Origin: Glo-17 sp964637835
GTDB lineage: Bacteria > Krumholzibacteriota > Krumholzibacteriia > LZORAL124-64-63
Reading direction: 5' to 3'
DNA length: 64,000 nucleotides
Assembly: GCA_964637835.1 (NCBI GenBank)
Contig: CAZWYF010000004.1
Location: 62,001 to 126,000 of the forward strand
Shown here: piece by piece, positions 59,509-64,000 of the stretch
Numbering within the stretch: position 1 is the first letter of the stretch
Layout of the letters: each line of letters begins with the position of its first letter
Notes under the pieces: model-generated
Told to the model about the DNA's origin: nothing
What the model saw: the letters and a program-made list of their open reading frames with translations, nothing else
Database searches by the model: none
Made by a program: the position numbers and the translations under genes

Positions 59509-59763
59509 ATGGCGCACAAGAAAGCAGGCGGCTCGACGCGCAACGGCCGCGATTCCAATCCCCAGTTTCTCGGCGTCAAGCGCTTCGGCGGCCAGGCCGT
59601 CACCGCCGGCACCATCCTGGTGCGGCAGCGCGGGACCAGGATCCACCCGGGTCGCAACGTGGGCCGCGGTGGCGACGACACCCTGTTCGCCCTCGAGGAT
59701 GGCACGGTGGTGTACGAGACCTTCGGGAAGAACCGGAAGCGTGTCAGTGTGCAGTCGAGCTAG
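59509..59763 (+). CDS. rpmA: 50S ribosomal protein L27
   Basis: Ribosomal protein at the peptidyl-transferase centre, 84 residues. MAHKKAGGSTRNGRDSNPQF is the canonical N-terminus without the Firmicutes-type cleavable extension. It is followed by KRFGGQAVTAGTILVRQRGT and HPGRNVGRGGDDTLFA. obgE, often next in other genomes, is replaced here by the KDO genes. Confidence 0.98.
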   Translation: MAHKKAGGSTRNGRDSNPQFLGVKRFGGQAVTAGTILVRQRGTRIHPGRNVGRGGDDTLFALEDGTVVYETFGKNRKRVSVQSS

Positions 59764-59770
59764 CGATCTC

Positions 59771-59823
59771 GCGACCCCGTGGTCGCACCGGAACCCGCCC
59801 CCCGCCAGGGGCGGGTTTCTCTT
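59771..59823 (+). terminator. Tandem terminator hairpins after rpmA
   Basis: A six-base hairpin (GCGACC-CCGT-GGTCGC, 59771-59786) is followed by a ten-base stem (59792-59801 with 59808-59817, AACCCGCCCC and its complement) and TTTCTCTTT. The second is a clear intrinsic terminator. Confidence 0.9.
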
Positions 59824-59883
59824 TGGGTGCCGGTGCCGATGGTCGCGGCGGGGCGGCGCCCGGCGCCGGATGGGAGGGCCGCG

Positions 59884-60681
59884 ATGACGCCGGAGCGGGT
59901 CCTGGTGGTGATCCCCGCCCGGTATGCCTCGAGTCGGCTGCCGGGCAAGCTGCTGGAGGATCTGGGCGGTGCGCCGCTCATCGTGCGCACGGCCGAGCGG
60001 GCGCGCGCCATGGCCACGGCCACCGAGGTGGTGGTGGCCACCGACCACGAGGGCATCGCCGCGGCGGTGGTGGCGGCGGGCTTCGCCTGCGAGCGCACCG
60101 GCGAGCATGCCACGGGGACCGACCGCATCGGCGAGGTGCTCGCCCGCCGCGAGGCGGACCTGGTGGTCAACCTGCAGGGCGACGAGCCCCTGCTCGACCC
60201 GGCGGTGGTGGACCGGCTGGTCCGCGATCTGCAGGCCGATCCCGGGGCCGACCTGGCCACCTGCGCCCATCCCCTCGGTCCGCACGACCGCTGGGACGAC
60301 CCCTCCTGCGTCAAGGTCCTGGTGGACCGTCGCGGCCGCGCCCTGTACTTTAGTCGCGCCCCGGTGCCCGGGACCTTTCCCGGCCGCACGGAGGGGCCCG
60401 CGGCCGAGCGCCTGGCCTGGCGCCACGTGGGTCTGTACGTCTGGCGGGCCGCGGCCCTGCGCCGGTTCCTGGCCTGGCCGCGGGGCGATCTCGAGCAGTG
60501 CGAGGGGCTGGAGCAGTTGCGGGCCCTGGAGAACGGCCTGCTGATCCGCGTGCTGCCGATCAGCGAGGGTCCGGTGGGAGTCGACACGCCGGCCGACCTG
60601 GCGCGCGTCCGCGCGCTGTGGGCGGCCGGGCCAGAGGACGGGGGCGGCCCGACGGAGCGGTCGCCGGAAGGGAACGCGTGA
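59884..60681 (+). CDS. kdsB: 3-deoxy-manno-octulosonate cytidylyltransferase
   Basis: Activates KDO with CTP to CMP-KDO for lipid A-core synthesis, 265 residues. VLVVIPARYASSRLPGKLLE is the nucleotide-binding start, with VVVATDHEGIAAAV, HATGTDRIGEV, VNLQGDEPL and YFSRAPVP. ATG 59884 is the family-consistent start. It is the first gene of an overlapping KDO operon. No clear promoter is seen in the 60 bases after the rpmA terminator. Confidence 0.96.
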   Translation: MTPERVLVVIPARYASSRLPGKLLEDLGGAPLIVRTAERARAMATATEVVVATDHEGIAAAVVAAGFACERTGEHATGTDRIGEVLARREADLVVNLQGDEPLLDPAVVDRLVRDLQADPGADLATCAHPLGPHDRWDDPSCVKVLVDRRGRALYFSRAPVPGTFPGRTEGPAAERLAWRHVGLYVWRAAALRRFLAWPRGDLEQCEGLEQLRALENGLLIRVLPISEGPVGVDTPADLARVRALWAAGPEDGGGPTERSPEGNA

Positions 60682-62348
60682 TGGCCACCAAGTTCATCTT
60701 CGTCACCGGGGGCGTGGTCTCCGCCCTGGGCAAGGGCATCGCCGCGGCCAGCCTGGGCAACCTGCTCACCGCCCGCGGCCTGAAGGTGGTGCTGCAGAAG
60801 TTCGACCCCTACCTGAACGTCGATCCGGGCACCATGAGCCCCTACCAGCACGGCGAGGTGTTCGTCCTCGACGACGGCGCCGAATGCGACCTGGACCTGG
60901 GCCACTACGAGCGCTTCACCGACGTCAGCCTCTCCCAGGAGAACAACCTGACCGCGGGCAAGGTCTACGAGACCATCCTCTATAACGAACGCAAGGGCAA
61001 GTACCTGGGGCGCACGGTTCAGACCATTCCTCATGTCACCGACGAGATCAGGCGGCGCCTGGTCCTGCCCGCCGAGCAGGACCCGGAACTCGACGTGGTG
61101 ATCACCGAGATCGGCGGCACGGTGGGCGACATCGAGTCGCTGCCGTTCCTGGAGGCCATCCGCCAGCTCCGCCTCGAGCTGGCGCCCGAGGACACCTGCT
61201 CGGTGCACCTGACCCTGGTGCCGTACATCGAGGCCGCCGGGGAGATCAAGACCAAGCCCACGCAGCACTCGGTGGCCGCCCTGCGGAACATCGGCATCCA
61301 GGCGGACTTCATCATCTGCCGGGCGCGCCAGCCCATCGGCGACGACGCCCGCCGCAAGATCGCCCTCTTCTGCAACCTGCCGCCCGAGTCCATCTTCGAC
61401 GGCCAGGACGTCCGCTCCATCTACGAGGTGCCCCTGATCTATCACCAGCAGCAGATGGACCGGCTGGTGTGCCGGCGCCTGCATCTCGAACCGCCCCAGG
61501 AGGCCGACCTCGCCGAGTGGGAGCGCATGACCCGCATGATCCTCGATCCGCCCGACCGCCTCCGCATCGCCATCGTGGGCAAGTACACCGAGCTGAAGGA
61601 CGCCTACAAGAGCATCACCGAGAGCTTCGTCCACGCCGGCATCCCCAACCACGTGGGCGTGGACCAGGTCTGGGTGGACAGCGAGACCCTCGAGGGCCGG
61701 GAGATCGGCGACCGCAAGCTGGCCGAGATCTTCGGCGACTGCCATGGCATCCTGGTGCCGGGCGGCTTCGGCGACCGCGGCATCCAGGGCAAGATCAACG
61801 CCATCCGCTGGGCCCGGGAGCGCAAGGTGCCCTTCCTGGGCATCTGCCTGGGCCTGCAGTGCGCCATGATCGACCTGGCGCGGGACCTGGCCGGCCTGGA
61901 CATGGCCAACAGCGCGGAGTTCGACCCCGCCACGCCCCACCCGGTGATCCACCTCATGGAGGACCAGAAATACATCCAGATGATGGGCGGCACCATGCGC
62001 CTGGGGGCCTGGCCCTGCCGCGTGGCGCCCGACACCCTGGCCCACCGCTGCTACGGCAAGGAGGAGGTCAGCGAGCGGCACCGGCACCGCTACGAGGTGA
62101 ACAACGCCTACCGCGAGCAGTTCACCAGGGCGGGCGTGGTCTTCTCGGGCACCTCGCCGGACGAGCAGCTGGTGGAGATCCTCGAGCTGCCGGGTCACCC
62201 GTTCTTCCTGGCCGTGCAGTTCCACCCGGAGCTGAAGTCGCGTCCCAACCGGCCGCACCCGGTGTTCCGGGAGTTCGTCCGCGCGGCCGTCGAGCATCAC
62301 GAACAGGCCCGCCGCAAGCGGGCCGAGGCCACCGGGGGTGCGGCATGA
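60681..62348 (+). CDS. pyrG: CTP synthase
   Basis: Makes CTP from UTP and glutamine, 555 residues. An N-terminal synthase domain (KFIFVTGGVVSALGKGIAAA, FDPYLNVDPGTMSPYQHGEV, EIGGTVGDIESLPFLEAIRQ) is followed by a class I glutamine amidotransferase with GVFGDRG-type GGFGDRGIQGK, catalytic Cys in FLGICLGLQCAMID, and HPE in FHPELKSRP. It overlaps kdsB by one base and kdsA by four. Its position inside the KDO operon matches the CTP need of KdsB. Confidence 0.98.
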   Translation: MATKFIFVTGGVVSALGKGIAAASLGNLLTARGLKVVLQKFDPYLNVDPGTMSPYQHGEVFVLDDGAECDLDLGHYERFTDVSLSQENNLTAGKVYETILYNERKGKYLGRTVQTIPHVTDEIRRRLVLPAEQDPELDVVITEIGGTVGDIESLPFLEAIRQLRLELAPEDTCSVHLTLVPYIEAAGEIKTKPTQHSVAALRNIGIQADFIICRARQPIGDDARRKIALFCNLPPESIFDGQDVRSIYEVPLIYHQQQMDRLVCRRLHLEPPQEADLAEWERMTRMILDPPDRLRIAIVGKYTELKDAYKSITESFVHAGIPNHVGVDQVWVDSETLEGREIGDRKLAEIFGDCHGILVPGGFGDRGIQGKINAIRWARERKVPFLGICLGLQCAMIDLARDLAGLDMANSAEFDPATPHPVIHLMEDQKYIQMMGGTMRLGAWPCRVAPDTLAHRCYGKEEVSERHRHRYEVNNAYREQFTRAGVVFSGTSPDEQLVEILELPGHPFFLAVQFHPELKSRPNRPHPVFREFVRAAVEHHEQARRKRAEATGGAA

Positions 62349-63193
62349 GCGTGGCCGCGCCGGTGACGGTCAAGGACGGCGTGGTGGTCGGACAGGGCGC
62401 GCCCCTGCTGGTGATCGCCGGTCCCTGCGTGCTCGAGGAGCCCGGCGAGATGCTGCGCACGGGCGCCGCGCTGGCGGAGACCTGCGCGCGGCTGGGAGTG
62501 GGCTACGTGTTCAAGAGCAGCTACCTGAAGGACAACCGCACCAGCGCCGACTCCTACCGCGGGCCGGGGCCGCAGGCGGGGCTGGAACTGCTGGCGCGCA
62601 TCGGTCGCGAGACCGGCGCCCCGGTGCTCACCGACGTGCACGCGCCCGAGGAGTGCGCGGCCGCCGCGGACGTGGTGGACGTGCTGCAGATCCCGGCCTT
62701 CCTCTGCCGGCAGACGTCGCTGCTGGAGGCCGCCGGGCGGACCGGGCGCGTGGTCAACGTCAAGAAGGGGCAGTTCCTGGCCGCCGCGGACATGGCCCAC
62801 GCCGCGGCCAAGGTGGCGGCCGCCGGCGGCGAGCGCGTGCTCTTCACCGAGCGGGGCACCTTCTTCGGCTACCGCGACCTGGTGGTGGACTTCCGCTCCA
62901 TCGCGATCATGCGCGGCCTCGGCCGGCCGGTGGTCTTCGACGCCACGCACTCGGTGCAGACGCCCGGCTCCACGGGGGCGACCACCGGCGGCAAGCCGGA
63001 ACTGATCCCCATGCTGGCCCGATGCGGGGTGACCGCCGGGGCCGATGCGGTGTTCCTCGAGGTGCATCCCGAGCCCGCGCGGGCGCTCTGCGATGCCGGC
63101 AGCCAGTTGCCGCTGGCGCGCTTCGCCGGCCTGGTCGCGCAACTCGCCCGGCTGCGCGAACTGCACCACGCCTGCCAGGAGGGAATGGCATGA
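62345..63193 (+). CDS. kdsA: KDO-8-phosphate synthase
   Basis: Condenses arabinose 5-phosphate and PEP to KDO 8-phosphate, 282 residues. VIAGPCVLEEPGEML, FKSSYLKDNRTSADSYRGPG, PVLTDVHAPEECAAAADVVD, LQIPAFLCRQTSLLEAA, NVKKGQFLAAADM and FDATHSVQTPG are diagnostic. It overlaps pyrG and kdsC by four bases each. Confidence 0.98.
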   Translation: MSVAAPVTVKDGVVVGQGAPLLVIAGPCVLEEPGEMLRTGAALAETCARLGVGYVFKSSYLKDNRTSADSYRGPGPQAGLELLARIGRETGAPVLTDVHAPEECAAAADVVDVLQIPAFLCRQTSLLEAAGRTGRVVNVKKGQFLAAADMAHAAAKVAAAGGERVLFTERGTFFGYRDLVVDFRSIAIMRGLGRPVVFDATHSVQTPGSTGATTGGKPELIPMLARCGVTAGADAVFLEVHPEPARALCDAGSQLPLARFAGLVAQLARLRELHHACQEGMA

Positions 63194-63813
63194 GGGAGTC
63201 CTGGCCCCTGCCCGACGCCGCGGCCGCGCGTGGCGAGGTGGTCGCTCGCGTGGGCGAGGACCTCGCCGCCCGCCTGGCCGCCGTGCGCCTGGTGGTGTTC
63301 GATTGCGACGGCATCCTCACCGACGGCGCCCTGCTCTACGGTCCCACCGGCGAGGCCCTCAAGGCCTTCGATGCCCGCGACGGGCTGGGGCTGATGATGC
63401 TGCGCCAGGCGGGCGTCGCCCGCGCCGTGCTCACCGGCCGCACCAGCGCCATGGTCCAGCGCCGCTGCCGCGACCTGAGGTTCGAGGCCATCGAGATGGG
63501 ACGCTTCGACAAGCTCGACGCCCTGGCCGAGATCTGGGAGCGGACCGGCGTGGACGCCGCCGGCACCCTGTACATGGGGGACGACCTCCTGGACCTGCCC
63601 ACGCTGGAGGCCGCGGCGCTGGCGGTGACCGTGCCGGACGCGCCGCCGGAGGTGGCCGCGGTCTGCGACCTGGTCACCGACCTGACCGGTGGCCGTGGCG
63701 CCGTCCGCGAGGTCTGCGACCTGCTGCTGAAGGCCCGCGGCCAGCATGCCGCGGCCATCCGGGCCCTCGCCGCGGCGCGCAAGCCCGCTGACGATCCGGA
63801 GGTCACCCATTGA
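63190..63813 (+). CDS. kdsC: KDO-8-phosphate phosphatase
   Basis: HAD-superfamily phosphatase removing phosphate from KDO 8-phosphate, 207 residues. VVFDCDGILTDGALLYG carries the DxD nucleophile, followed by AFDARDGLGLMMLRQAG, AVLTGRTSAMVQRRCRDL and YMGDDLLDLPTLEAA. An N-terminal extension of about 33 residues precedes the HAD core. It overlaps the next gene (ATTGA). Confidence 0.95.
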   Translation: MRESWPLPDAAAARGEVVARVGEDLAARLAAVRLVVFDCDGILTDGALLYGPTGEALKAFDARDGLGLMMLRQAGVARAVLTGRTSAMVQRRCRDLRFEAIEMGRFDKLDALAEIWERTGVDAAGTLYMGDDLLDLPTLEAAALAVTVPDAPPEVAAVCDLVTDLTGGRGAVREVCDLLLKARGQHAAAIRALAAARKPADDPEVTH

Positions 63814-64000
63814 ACCGCCCCGGTCCGGTGGACGATGCCGGCATCCTGGCCCTGGGTCGCGACACCTTCGTCCAGGAGGCCGCCGCCCTCGAGCGGCTGG
63901 GCGGCGCGCTGGGCGCGGGGTTCGTGGCGGCCGTGCGCGCCCTGCTCGCCTGCGAGGATCGTGTCCTGGTCACCGGCCTGGGCAAGAGCGGCATCGTGGC
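63810..64000 (+). CDS. kdsD: Arabinose-5-phosphate isomerase (3' partial)
   Basis: SIS-domain enzyme making arabinose 5-phosphate for KdsA. Sixty-three residues are visible, ending VLVTGLGKSGIV, the start of the SIS domain (usually VTGMGKSG). ALGRDTFVQEAAALERLGGA is the usual helical N-terminus. The TTG start overlaps the kdsC stop; a GTG six codons on is the alternative. The window ends inside the gene. Confidence 0.9.
   Translation, partial: MNRPGPVDDAGILALGRDTFVQEAAALERLGGALGAGFVAAVRALLACEDRVLVTGLGKSGIV

Overview
The window is about 64 kb of a very GC-rich bacterial chromosome. It is densely coded, almost all genes lie on the + strand, and many neighbours overlap by four bases (ATGA, GTGA or ATTGA junctions). 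KDO biosynthesis, apolipoprotein N-acyltransferase, lipoproteins and beta-barrel-like proteins show a Gram-negative envelope. Several secreted proteins end in the 'NPFNP ... DGKTDSGDQAASGVYFYE' FlgD-like tail typical of the FCB superphylum. Together with MenA, extreme GC and E. coli-like promoters (TTGACA / TATAAT type), this suggests a candidate phylum such as Krumholzibacteriota or Eisenbacteria rather than Bacteroidota. That placement is inference. A run of exactly 100 N at 55762-55861 marks a scaffold gap, so this is a draft assembly.

Layout. 1-12.9 kb is a housekeeping cluster: aspS (5' end cut off), phoH, a PgpH-type HD phosphodiesterase, ybeY, a CorC-like CBS protein, a DUF502 protein, mgtE, recO, glyQ and glyS, ending in an intrinsic terminator. 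13.2-24.1 kb is a cell-surface block: a 1015-residue secreted protein with a sorting-type tail, two related large lipoproteins and a secreted BNR-repeat protein, with strong predicted promoters. 24.3-27.0 kb is ppdK. 27.1-33.5 kb is a second envelope block: a VWA/membrane protein, a lamin-tail-domain protein and two predicted exported beta-rich proteins. 33.6-46.4 kb carries a conserved unknown, carbamate kinase, purD, purE, the ywlE-rpiB-glyA-nrdR-tatC run, ispB, rsfS, argS and a PfkB kinase. 46.5-49.1 kb holds an unknown two-domain protein, a 14-codon ORF with the best ribosome binding site in the window, and a membrane HD-GYP protein. 49.2-55.6 kb carries purM, a sigma-54 activator, lnt, a Nudix hydrolase, purN and folE.

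The most unusual stretch is 55.6-56.0 kb, between convergent folE and menA. Two long perfect hairpins have completely different stems but share an identical 38-base core. In each case the core is oriented with the adjacent gene's transcript. Two exact copies of a second 55-base palindromic unit flank the assembly gap between them.

The menA, BASS-transporter and trxB genes are the only - strand genes (56.0-58.8 kb). The window closes with rplU-rpmA and a KDO operon: kdsB, pyrG, kdsA, kdsC and the start of kdsD. pyrG supplies CTP for the CMP-KDO made by KdsB. Four de novo purine genes (purD, purE, purM, purN) are scattered over 36-55 kb in separate transcription units. No rRNA, tRNA, CRISPR array, insertion sequence or prophage gene was recognised.
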